This document shows, one piece after another, positions 9,658 through 16,986 of a stretch of 64,000 nt of DNA; positions within the stretch are counted from its first letter, which is position 1, and every line of letters begins with the position of its first letter. The position numbers and the translations under genes were made by a program. Below the pieces are notes generated by a model that was not told the DNA's origin, did not search any database, and saw nothing but the letters and a program-made list of their open reading frames with translations. Source of the stretch: Clostridium sp. AWRP. Lineage in GTDB: Bacteria > Bacillota > Clostridia > Clostridiales > Clostridiaceae. The DNA lies in NCBI RefSeq assembly GCF_004006395.2, contig NZ_CP029758.2, positions 868,001 through 932,000 of the forward strand, read 5' to 3'.

Positions 9658-9711
9658 GACATTTGAAAGAAAATAAGCTAGTAGTGACTAGTTGTTTATT
9701 TTAAAATGCCT
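9657..9711. repeat. Palindromic dispersed repeat, copy A
   Basis: GACATTTGAAAGAAAATAAG, a CTAGTAGTGACTAG centre, and TTTATTTTAAAATGCC form a long imperfect hairpin starting at the stop codon of the preceding gene. Related copies lie at 38182-38235 and 41739-41794, with a half copy at 52844-52863. Confidence 0.75.
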
Positions 9712-9737
9712 AATATTATTTTGGAATGGAGAATTAT

Positions 9738-10427
9738 ATGGAAATTAGTTTAAGGCTTAAAACTGTATCAAGTATGGTAGATAATTGTGAATGTGCAGCG
9801 GATATAGGTACAGATCACGGATATGTTCCTATTTATCTAGTAGAAAGTAAAGTGTGCAAAAGGGCTATAGCTTCAGACATAAATAAAGGTCCTGTAGAAA
9901 AAGCCAAATTTAATATAAAACTTCATGGATTGGAAAATAAAATAGATGTAAGACTTGGTAGTGGACTTGCTCCTATAAAGCCTGGAGAAGCTCAGCATGT
10001 GATAATTGCAGGTATGGGAGGTAATCTTATAAGGGATATAATTATTGCAGGTATGGAGGTATTTAAAAAGTCAGACGCTCTAATACTTCAACCTATGAGA
10101 AATTCTGAAGTTCTTAGAGAATATATATACAAAAGTGGTTTTAAAATAATAGATGAAGAATTATGTATTGACGAAAACAGATTTTATGAGATAATAAAAG
10201 TAAGATATGATAGTGAAAAACAAGAAGTAGATAGTATATTCTATGAAGTGGGAAAGGCTTTGATAGATAAAAAGCATAAGCTTCTTTTAAAATTTATAAA
10301 AAGTAAGATTCAATCCTATAATAAAATAATTTTAAATATAAAAGACAATACGGAGCTAGCGAGAAGTAGAAAAGAAGATTTATGTAATAAAATAAAGAAG
10401 CTGCAGGAGTTGATAGAATGTATTTAA
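9738..10427 (+). CDS. trmK: tRNA (adenine(22)-N1)-methyltransferase TrmK
   Basis: SAM-dependent methylation of A22 in tRNA. The N-terminus MEISLRLKTVSSMV and the SAM-binding motif DIGTDHGYVPIYL (residues about 20-32) are diagnostic of TrmK/YqfN; IIAGMGGNLIRDII follows. The ATG at 9738 was chosen because GGAG lies 6 bases before it; an in-frame ATG 12 bases upstream has none. The 3' end overlaps the Nif3-family gene by 10 bases, so the two are translationally coupled. The pair with a Nif3 protein downstream of rpoD is conserved in Firmicutes. Confidence 0.93.
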   Translation: MEISLRLKTVSSMVDNCECAADIGTDHGYVPIYLVESKVCKRAIASDINKGPVEKAKFNIKLHGLENKIDVRLGSGLAPIKPGEAQHVIIAGMGGNLIRDIIIAGMEVFKKSDALILQPMRNSEVLREYIYKSGFKIIDEELCIDENRFYEIIKVRYDSEKQEVDSIFYEVGKALIDKKHKLLLKFIKSKIQSYNKIILNIKDNTELARSRKEDLCNKIKKLQELIECI

Positions 10428-11233
10428 GAGTACAGGATGTACATGATATATTGGAAAAAAGAGCACCTTCCATACTTAAAGAAAGCTATGATAATGTAGG
10501 ACTTATGGTAGGAAATATGAAATGCGAAGTAAGATCTATACTTGTGGCTTTAGATTGTACACTAGAAGTAGTAGAAGAAGCTTTAAGGAATGATTGTAAT
10601 CTTATATTTACCCATCATCCACTACTTTTTAAAAGACCATATACCATAACTACTGATACTCTAATAGGAAAAAAAATAATAGAGTTAATAAGAAACAATA
10701 TAAATGTATATTCAAGTCATACTAATCTTGATTCTGTAAAAGGTGGAATAAATGATATTATTATGGAAAAGCTTGGACTTATCAATCATAAGGTTATTGA
10801 GCCTTCTAGAATTAAGAATTATGGTGAAAATGATTGTGGTATAGGAAGAATTGCAAGCCTTACCGAACCTATGACTTTGGCTAGGTTTTGTAATGAGGTA
10901 AAGAAACGTTTGAATATCTCTTCGGTTAGATATTCAGGGAATGAACTTAAAATTATAAATAAGGTAGCCCTTATAAATGGAAGTGGTCAGGATTATTTTG
11001 ATGCAGCTAAAGTATTAGGTGCAGATTGTGTTATTACAGGTGATACTACTTATCATTATGTAAGTGATTTTCAAGAACAAGGTATAGCTGTAATTGATGC
11101 AGGACATTTCGGAACAGAATGGCCTGCTATGGAAATTGTAGCTAATTTTCTAAGAAATGAAATAAAAGTAAGAGGATTTGAGAATAATGTAATTTTGTCA
11201 AAAGTAAATAAAAGTCCGTATAAATATAAGTAG
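10418..11233 (+). CDS. Nif3-like dinuclear metal centre protein (YqfO family)
   Basis: Member of the Nif3/DUF34 family, often annotated as GTP cyclohydrolase type 2 although the physiological role is not settled. Metal ligands are visible: FTHHPLLFK, SSHTNLDS, and DAGHFGTEWPAME. With 271 residues it lacks the PII/CutA-like insert found in the longer YqfO proteins. AGGAG lies 8 bases before the start inside trmK. Coupling to trmK suggests coordinated expression, not necessarily a shared reaction. Confidence 0.9.
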   Translation: MYLRVQDVHDILEKRAPSILKESYDNVGLMVGNMKCEVRSILVALDCTLEVVEEALRNDCNLIFTHHPLLFKRPYTITTDTLIGKKIIELIRNNINVYSSHTNLDSVKGGINDIIMEKLGLINHKVIEPSRIKNYGENDCGIGRIASLTEPMTLARFCNEVKKRLNISSVRYSGNELKIINKVALINGSGQDYFDAAKVLGADCVITGDTTYHYVSDFQEQGIAVIDAGHFGTEWPAMEIVANFLRNEIKVRGFENNVILSKVNKSPYKYK

Positions 11234-11266
11234 AAATGAAAATTAGATTCATTTCTACTTTTTTTA
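11229..11266 (+). terminator. Terminator after the nif3-like gene
   Basis: AGTAGAAATGAA and TTCATTTCTACTT enclose a 7-base loop and a T-run follows. It ends the trmK-nif3 unit. Confidence 0.85.
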
Positions 11267-11354
11267 AAATAAATATGGAAAGTATTTCACAGTGTGGTTC
11301 CATTTACTCTAGAATTATATTTAAAAAATTTATTTAAATTAATGGGAGGAAGAT

Positions 11355-12068
11355 ATGATAGATTTACTTATTGAAATTCAGAAAAATATGGGGATTATAA
11401 AGAAGAATAAGAAAGATATAAAAGAAGATTTAAATGTTAGCTTGTTGAAAGAGATGAAAAAAGAATTTGATGCAGAAAAGCTAAATTACAAAAATATAGA
11501 AAATGAATTTAGAAAGATAAAAGAGAATATAAAAGAACTAGAAGAAAAAATAAGTAAGCTAAAAGGGGATATAAAGATAGATGAGAATAAGTTATATGGA
11601 GACATGAAGTATGACTTAAAGTTTATGGAAACACTGGAGAAGTCTATTAAGTTGAAAGAAAATGATATAAAGAAACTGGAAGAAGATAGTTTAAATCTTA
11701 TGTATGAAGAAGAGAATACATCAAAAGAAAGGTCTAAAAGTAGAAAAAAGTTAATGGATTTAAAAGAAAAATTTTATAATTGTAAGGAAAGTAGCAGTGA
11801 AAACAGAGTTAGAGCTAAAGAGAATATAGTTAAGGCAGAAGGTAATATTAAGGCATTTGAGCAACGTATTCCTAAAAAACTTTTGGATGAGTTCAATGAA
11901 CTATGTTCTATTAAGGGAACAGGAGCTGCTGTAATTTCAAAAGGAGTCTGTTCTGGGTGTAAAATGAAGGTATCTGCTGTTACTGTAGATGATATTAAAA
12001 AAAATAAGCATATAGTTTATTGCGATAATTGCGGTAGAATAGTACATTATAACCATTCAAATGCCTAA
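11355..12068 (+). CDS. Coiled-coil protein with C-terminal C4 zinc ribbon
   Basis: Residues about 10-185 are a long, strongly charged Lys/Glu coiled coil. The C-terminus carries two CxxC knuckles, CSGCKMKV and YCDNCGRIVHY, forming a zinc ribbon as in the zf-RING_7/CT398-like family. Proteins of this architecture commonly sit beside Nif3-family genes. The function is not established; nucleic acid or protein contacts through the ribbon are guesses. GGGAGG precedes the ATG. 237 residues is typical. Confidence 0.85.
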   Translation: MIDLLIEIQKNMGIIKKNKKDIKEDLNVSLLKEMKKEFDAEKLNYKNIENEFRKIKENIKELEEKISKLKGDIKIDENKLYGDMKYDLKFMETLEKSIKLKENDIKKLEEDSLNLMYEEENTSKERSKSRKKLMDLKEKFYNCKESSSENRVRAKENIVKAEGNIKAFEQRIPKKLLDEFNELCSIKGTGAAVISKGVCSGCKMKVSAVTVDDIKKNKHIVYCDNCGRIVHYNHSNA

Positions 12069-12094
12069 GTTACATTAAAAAATTAAAATTTTTG

Positions 12095-12123
12095 TTGTAA
12101 TATTTTATTAGTTATGATATTAT
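12095..12123 (+). promoter_or_regulatory. Promoter of the RNase P RNA gene
   Basis: TTGTAA at 12095-12100 and TATTAT at 12118-12123 are separated by 17 bp, and TGA just before gives an extended -10. The predicted start near 12130 coincides with the 5' end of the RNA. Confidence 0.65.
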
Positions 12124-12130
12124 GTAATTC

Positions 12131-12476
12131 GTAAGTAAGTCAGACAATCGCTGCTGTAGAAATACAGGAGAGGAAAGTCCGGGCTTCATAGGGCAGGGTG
12201 CTGGGTAACACCCAGTCAGGGTGACCTGAAGGAAAGTGCAACAGAAATATACCGCCGAAATTTTATTTCGGTAAGGTTGGAAAGGCGAGGTAAGAGCTCA
12301 CCAGCGCATTGGTGACTTTGCGGCTATGTAAACCCCATCTGAAGCAAGATCGAATAGGAAAGCATATAAAAGCGGCCCGCTTTGCTTTCGGGTAGTATCG
12401 CTTGAGCCCACTGGTAACAATGGGCCTAGATAGATGATTGTCTAATACAGAACTCGGCTTATAGATTTGCTTACCC
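12131..12476 (+). ncRNA. rnpB: RNase P RNA
   Basis: Catalytic RNA of RNase P, which cleaves the 5' leader of tRNA precursors. The universally conserved blocks are present in order: GAGGAAAGTCCGGGCT near the 5' end, ATAGGGCAGGGTGCTGGGTAA, AAGTGCAACAGAAA, GGTAAGGTTGGAAAGGCGAG, AAACCCCATCTGAAGCAAGA, and a 3' AGAACTCGGCTTATAG. The P1 strands GTAAG and CTTAC pair at the ends. The size of about 346 nt and block layout suit the ancestral A type usual in Clostridia. Confidence 0.96.
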
Positions 12477-12484
12477 ACTAGAAA

Positions 12485-12515
12485 ACACTAGGCTTGTGCC
12501 TGGTGCTTTTTTATT
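12485..12515 (+). terminator. Terminator of rnpB
   Basis: CACTAGGC and GCCTGGTG (one G-T pair) with loop TTGT, followed by CTTTTTTATTTT. Confidence 0.85.
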
Positions 12516-12537
12516 TTGCCATACTCTTGCCATACTA

Positions 12538-12663
12538 TTAGCCATCAATCAATTTTGAAATGCTATCCGTAGCCTGCTTTTGCATTTTTTTATTTACATG
12601 GGAATATATATTTGCGGTAGTAGAAATGCCTTTAGGATTATTATCAATGGTTAATTTAGGAAA
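12538..12663 (-). pseudogene. Remnant of the C-terminus of a phage-type tyrosine integrase
   Basis: Reading the minus strand from about 12663 to a TAA at 12538-12540 gives a 41-codon open stretch. It contains NPKGISTTANIYSHV followed by NKKMQKQATDSISKLI. This matches the C-terminal end of tyrosine recombinases, in which the catalytic tyrosine lies in a (S/T)T-x-x-x-YSHV context. No upstream catalytic domain or start exists; the sequence breaks off before the next gene's terminator. It abuts the 3' end of rnpB, a known type of integration site, so it is probably the scar of an excised or decayed prophage. Confidence 0.7.
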
Positions 12664-12668
12664 CAAGA

Positions 12669-12698
12669 AAAGGGAGATATGTACAATATACCTCCCTT
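12669..12698 (-). terminator. Terminator of the PLP-enzyme gene
   Basis: On the minus strand AAGGGAGGTAT and ATATCTCCCTT form a hairpin followed by TTTTCTTGTTT. It lies 26 bases downstream of the stop codon. Confidence 0.75.
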
Positions 12699-12723
12699 AA
12701 CATACAACTTTTATTACTAAGCA

Positions 12724-14211
12724 TTATAGATTCTTTGTTAAACCAGTTCTTTCATTAAAGGCCTCAATGTATTTATCAAGTTCTGGTCCCATTTGGTGCA
12801 GCTTACCCCAATAATTATCATAATCATACCATTGTGCGTTTAATTCTTCTAAATCATATTGCTGTTGCTCAATCCATGTATAGTATTTAAGATTATGAAT
12901 ACGCTTTTTACTTTGATATGTTAATTCTTCCATACTATCAGTTCTAACGCCTAAAATATTTCTATTATGATCTATAGCACCATCAACAACTTCATAATCT
13001 CTTCCTCTTTCAGCACTCATTTCTTGTAGTCTCGATTGATACATTTCTGCTGAATCAGTAAGAACGGTTATTACCATATCATTTTCATTTAATTCATAAT
13101 ATTTTGCAAATTTTATACATGAAAGTATATTTGCTGCACCTGATATGCCAACCCATGAAAGCTTTTTAATTACATCTTCTTTAACTCCTGCAGACCTTAG
13201 ATATTCTTGTCCAGCAGGTTCATTAAATAGACGGAACATAGCTAAACTATCATTATCATCTATTGCAATGACCATGTCTGTATTTCTTATATTATGAATC
13301 CATGGTACATGTTTGTCTCCAATACCTTCAATTCTGTGTTCGCCAAAACCATTGTTAAGCAGAGTAGGACATTGTAATGCCTCACCAACTGCAAATTTAG
13401 CGTTTGGATACTGATCCTTTAAATAGTCTGCACTGCCTAAAGTTCCAGCTGATCCAGATGTTAAACATACGCCAGCAAGTTTTCCTTTTTCACCAGCTTC
13501 AGCTTTAATAACTGATTCCATGGCACTGCCAGTAACTTCATAATGCCATAAATGATTACCAAGTTCACCAAACTGATTAAATATAACAACATTATCTCTT
13601 GTTCTTCTTAGTTCCCATGTTTTATCATAGATTTCTTTTACGTTACTTTCAGAACCAGGGGTAGCAATAACTTCTCCAGCTACTTTTTTAAGCCAATCAA
13701 AACGCTCTTTACTCATATTTTCCGGTAAGATAGCGATTGAACTGCAACCTAGTAATGCTGAGTTATAAGCTCCCCCACGGCAGAAGTTACCAGTTGAAGG
13801 CCATACTGCCTGATGGTAAGTAGGATCAAATTGACCAGTTACTAAACGTGGAACTAGACAAGCAAAGCTTGCCCCAACTTTGTGAGCTCCTGTTGGAAAG
13901 AACTTTCCTGCCATAGCAAAAATTCTAGCTTTAACACCAGAAATTTCAGGAGGAATTTCAATGTAGTTTGGTAATTTGTTGTACAAACCACCTTTTGCTA
14001 CAGGCTCATTATACCAGGAAATTCTAAATAAATTAATGGGATCTATATCCCACAATCCTGTTTCTTTTAATCTAGCTTTAATTTTTGCAGGCACCTTGCT
14101 GGAATCTTTCATTTGTGCTAGTGTTGGAATAATGATGTTTTTTTCTTTGGCACTAGCTGCTGTTTTTTTCAATTGTTCTTCATTGATTGTTAAATCGATC
14201 AATTTATGCAT
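12724..14211 (-). CDS. Fold-type II PLP-dependent enzyme, substrate unknown
   Basis: Belongs to the cysteine synthase/tryptophan synthase beta superfamily. The PLP lysine lies in FPTGAHKVGASFA (about residue 112). An asparagine loop STGNFCRGGAYNSALLGC follows, and the phosphate-binding loop is LTSGSAGTLGSADYL. At 495 residues it is much longer than cysteine synthase (about 310), with an extra C-terminal region after residue 390. The reaction could be beta-elimination or beta-replacement on a serine- or cysteine-like amino acid. The adjacent LysR and TauE/SafE genes hint at sulfur chemistry, but this is inference. AGGAGG precedes the ATG. Confidence 0.8.
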   Translation of the reverse strand: MHKLIDLTINEEQLKKTAASAKEKNIIIPTLAQMKDSSKVPAKIKARLKETGLWDIDPINLFRISWYNEPVAKGGLYNKLPNYIEIPPEISGVKARIFAMAGKFFPTGAHKVGASFACLVPRLVTGQFDPTYHQAVWPSTGNFCRGGAYNSALLGCSSIAILPENMSKERFDWLKKVAGEVIATPGSESNVKEIYDKTWELRRTRDNVVIFNQFGELGNHLWHYEVTGSAMESVIKAEAGEKGKLAGVCLTSGSAGTLGSADYLKDQYPNAKFAVGEALQCPTLLNNGFGEHRIEGIGDKHVPWIHNIRNTDMVIAIDDNDSLAMFRLFNEPAGQEYLRSAGVKEDVIKKLSWVGISGAANILSCIKFAKYYELNENDMVITVLTDSAEMYQSRLQEMSAERGRDYEVVDGAIDHNRNILGVRTDSMEELTYQSKKRIHNLKYYTWIEQQQYDLEELNAQWYDYDNYWGKLHQMGPELDKYIEAFNERTGLTKNL

Positions 14212-14323
14212 CCTTTTTACCTCCTATTTATACAAGTTAAAATTAGACTAACTAGTTAGTCAACATATTCTATTCTTTAGTATATAATATTTCTTATTAT
14301 ATGTCAAAAATAACCATAGAAAT

Positions 14324-15268
14324 TCATTGATAAAATTTAATAGTATAATCGATAAATTTTTTAGAGGCATTAGAAAGATATTGATTTTTGTTATAGGCAA
14401 TAGAAACTCCTCGTTTTGGCATAGGACAAATTAGTTTGTAAAAGCGAAGATTTTCTGCATTTGGCGAATATTTAACTAACGTATCTGAAATAAAAACAGC
14501 TCCAAGACCTTTTGAAGCAAATTCAAATGAAGTCATCTGTTGGTTAAATGACATTTTTACAAAAGGTGTAATTTGATAATAATTAAAAATTGCTTCAGTT
14601 CTTCTAAAAATTTCATTGGTTGGTTCTAATAAGAGAAATGGAAGATCTTTTAGCTCATATAAGTCAACTGCAGATTGACTATCAAAAAGATGCTCATTGT
14701 TTTTTATTTGAGCAGAGGTCATGCCATATTTAAAAATTTTTTTACTTATTTTAATGCTTGTAGGAATAGCAAGTAAAATCTGATTACTAAATAAAGGTAT
14801 GGAAGAAAAAACATCTTCTTCAAACCAGTCAGTATCTAAAATCAAGTCGATGGCACCATCTGCAAGCATATTTTTTAAGATAGGGAGTGAAGCTTCTTTT
14901 GCTGCAATTTTAATTCCAGGGTATTTTTTAGAAAATTCTACAATAAGTTCAGGAAGCAAATATGTCATAGAAATTATAGCTCCGCCGATTATAATTTTCC
15001 CTACTTTTAATTCATTTAATTCCTGAAAATAATCAGTACATTCTTTTTCCATATCCATAATTTTTTCAACCTTTTCAATATACATTTGTCCGGCATCTGT
15101 TAATTTAAGAGGCAATTTTCCCCTTTCGAATAAAGGTTGTCCAAGTTGGTGTTCCAATTTACGGATTGCAATGCTTAAGGCAGGCTGTGTTATATATAAA
15201 TTTTCTGCTGCCCTGGAGAAGCTGCCAGACCTATATACTTCGTAAACATAATTCATATTTTTAAACAA
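14324..15268 (-). CDS. LysR-family transcriptional regulator
   Basis: The N-terminal winged helix-turn-helix is typical (YVYEVYRSGSFSRAAENLYI then QPALSIAIRKLEHQLGQPLF), followed by a periplasmic-binding-like effector domain with GLGAVFISDTLV near the end. The start was set at TTG 15268, six bases after GAGGTG; an in-frame GTG at 15277 is part of that ribosome binding site, and an ATG at 15256 is possible. It lies between the PLP enzyme gene (same strand) and a divergent TauE/SafE gene, the usual position of a LysR regulator controlling both neighbours. Confidence 0.9.
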   Translation of the reverse strand: MFKNMNYVYEVYRSGSFSRAAENLYITQPALSIAIRKLEHQLGQPLFERGKLPLKLTDAGQMYIEKVEKIMDMEKECTDYFQELNELKVGKIIIGGAIISMTYLLPELIVEFSKKYPGIKIAAKEASLPILKNMLADGAIDLILDTDWFEEDVFSSIPLFSNQILLAIPTSIKISKKIFKYGMTSAQIKNNEHLFDSQSAVDLYELKDLPFLLLEPTNEIFRRTEAIFNYYQITPFVKMSFNQQMTSFEFASKGLGAVFISDTLVKYSPNAENLRFYKLICPMPKRGVSIAYNKNQYLSNASKKFIDYTIKFYQ

Positions 15269-15280
15269 ATTTTTCACCTC

Positions 15281-15330
15281 TATATAAATTTAATTTATAT
15301 GATAAGTAAAATATATAAATTTGATTATAT
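15281..15330. promoter_or_regulatory. Candidate LysR operator in the lysR/tauE divergent region
   Basis: ATATAAATT-TAATTTATAT (15282-15300) is an almost perfect palindrome with the T-N11-A character of LysR sites. A second, weaker ATATATAAATTTGATTATATAT copy follows at about 15310-15330. Two spaced sites between divergent genes are typical for LysR control, but the region is so AT-rich that chance palindromes are likely. Confidence 0.4.
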
Positions 15331-15381
15331 ATTAAAAAGTTGGTAATATCAATATTGTATGAATTTATGGGGAGGTTAGAA

Positions 15382-16143
15382 ATGATTACATATATTATAG
15401 TATGCCCACTAGTTTTTATTGCGGGCTTTGTAGATGCAATTGCAGGGGGAGGAGGACTTATATCACTTCCGGCATATATGATTTCAGGTATTCCGGTTCA
15501 TTTTGCTATTGGTACAAATAAAATGAGTTCTTGTATGGGGACAATTATAGCTACATGTCGCTATGCTAAAAATGGATATATAAAGTTGAAACTGGGAATT
15601 TGTAGTGCAGTTTGTGCTTTGATTGGGTCACCGCTTGGGGCTCTTATTTCCTTAAGAATAGAAGACTTCTATTTCAAAATTTTAATGTTATTCATTTTGC
15701 CTGTAACAGCATTTTATGTTTTGCATAAGCATAATTTTGAAGATAATAAACAGGAAGCATCAATTAATTATAAAACTTACATAATATGTATGCTAATTGC
15801 ATTTTTTTTAGGGATATATGATGGGTTTTATGGCCCAGGAACAGGAACATTTTTACTTCTATTATTGACGAGCATTGCAAATTTGAAAATGAATACTTCT
15901 GCAGGAATTACAAAAGCTATAAATCTATCATCAAATATAGCTAGTCTAGTAACATTTATTATAAATGCAAAAGTATTTTTAGTTTTGGGTTTGGTCGCAG
16001 GCTTATTTAGTATTGCTGGAAATTACATTGGCTCTGGTTATTTTACAAAAAGCGGATCAAAAATAGTACGTCCTGTAATTATAATTGTACTTACGATTTT
16101 TTTTATTAAAATATTAGTTGAGGTATTATCCATAAAATTATAA
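15382..16143 (+). CDS. TauE/SafE-family membrane transporter
   Basis: Polytopic membrane protein with about eight hydrophobic segments. The family hallmarks are FVDAIAGGGGLISLPA in the first half and the mirrored GIYDGFYGPGTGTFLLL with AGITKAINLSSN in the second half. Family members export sulfite, sulfoacetate or other organic sulfur anions, or carry C1/C2 anions. ATG 15382 was chosen because GGGGAGG lies 7 bases upstream; the frame stays open further upstream without a ribosome binding site. Divergent from lysR, and probably coregulated with the PLP enzyme. Confidence 0.85.
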   Translation: MITYIIVCPLVFIAGFVDAIAGGGGLISLPAYMISGIPVHFAIGTNKMSSCMGTIIATCRYAKNGYIKLKLGICSAVCALIGSPLGALISLRIEDFYFKILMLFILPVTAFYVLHKHNFEDNKQEASINYKTYIICMLIAFFLGIYDGFYGPGTGTFLLLLLTSIANLKMNTSAGITKAINLSSNIASLVTFIINAKVFLVLGLVAGLFSIAGNYIGSGYFTKSGSKIVRPVIIIVLTIFFIKILVEVLSIKL

Positions 16144-16245
16144 TATCAATTATGCAACTACGATAAGTAATCTGACCTGATGTTGCAGTGGGTAAATGAT
16201 GTTAGTAAAGAAGATTATTAATATGTATTTGGGAGTGTGAAATAT

Positions 16246-16500
16246 ATGGACGAATTAGAAAAAAGAAAAATAGAATTACGAAATCATAAAGGAAAGATGG
16301 TTAGACACTTCAAAAATAAAAATTACTTAATATTAGATTTTGCAACACATACTGAGACAGAAGAAGAATTAGTTATATATAAAGCTCTTTACGGTAACTG
16401 TGGTGTATTCGCAAGACCAATAGACATGTTTGTTAGTGAAGTAGATCATGAAAAGTATCCTGAAATAAGCCAAAAATGGAGATTTGAATTAATTAAATAG
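16246..16500 (+). CDS. DUF1653-family small protein
   Basis: An 84-residue protein with the DUF1653 pattern: HFKNKNYLILDFATHTETEE, VIYKALYGNCGVFARPIDMF, and a C-terminal KYPEISQKWRFELI. The fold is expected to be a small beta barrel; the function is not known. ATG 16246 follows GGGAGTG. An in-frame GTG at 16237 overlaps that site and is less likely. Confidence 0.85.
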   Translation: MDELEKRKIELRNHKGKMVRHFKNKNYLILDFATHTETEEELVIYKALYGNCGVFARPIDMFVSEVDHEKYPEISQKWRFELIK

Positions 16501-16674
16501 AAAAGGATTTTCATTCCTCCAATTTTATTTAGTTTTAACTTAGTATGGTCACTTTAGTATAAATACTTTTTAAAATTATGAATAAATGTAATTTATATTT
16601 ATTAAAAGTGAAGAAGTTGTTGCAATTTTATTAAATATGTATTAGTATATAATAAAATTAATAATTCAGATGAA

Positions 16675-16845
16675 GATAGTGGGAGAGTTATGGCTTTTGC
16701 CATTCACCGAAGAAGTAAATCTTTCAGGTACCTATTTAATTATAGAGATGACCGCTATTAGATGAATCCTTGGAGAGACTCTTATTGAGCACCGAAGGAG
16801 AAAGTCGCAGGGCGAAACTCTCAGGTAAAAGGACAGGGGAAAGGT
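16675..16845 (+). promoter_or_regulatory. Tandem glycine riboswitch
   Basis: Two aptamers in series. The first has GGGAGAG, CACCGAAGAAGTAAATC and TTTCAGGTACC. The second has TTGGAGAGACTC, CACCGAAGGAGAAAG and CTCTCAGGTAAAAGGACAG. This is the cooperative glycine riboswitch arrangement. It lies upstream of a CycA-like glycine/D-alanine/D-serine transporter, so the leader probably adjusts uptake to glycine. The remainder of this 486-base gap is AT-rich and otherwise featureless. Confidence 0.95.
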
Positions 16846-16939
16846 AACATATCTTATAAAAAGTAATACATAATCAATTACTTCATTTGGATCTTATCTA
16901 TTCCCATTTGTATCTCCAATCACAAAATATTTATATAGG

Positions 16940-16966
16940 AAAAGGCATTTTTAGTACATGCTTTTT
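16940..16966 (+). terminator. Possible expression-platform terminator of the glycine riboswitch
   Basis: AAAAGGCAT and ATGCTTTTT form a hairpin with one bulge just before the ribosome binding site of the transporter gene. It is weak and could act as an attenuator or sequester translation signals. Confidence 0.4.
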
Positions 16967-16986
16967 AGCTAAGGTGGAGGGATAAA

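Noticed and set aside
12263..12478. 71-codon open frame on the minus strand within 12263-12478
   Set aside because: It lies entirely inside the RNase P RNA gene.
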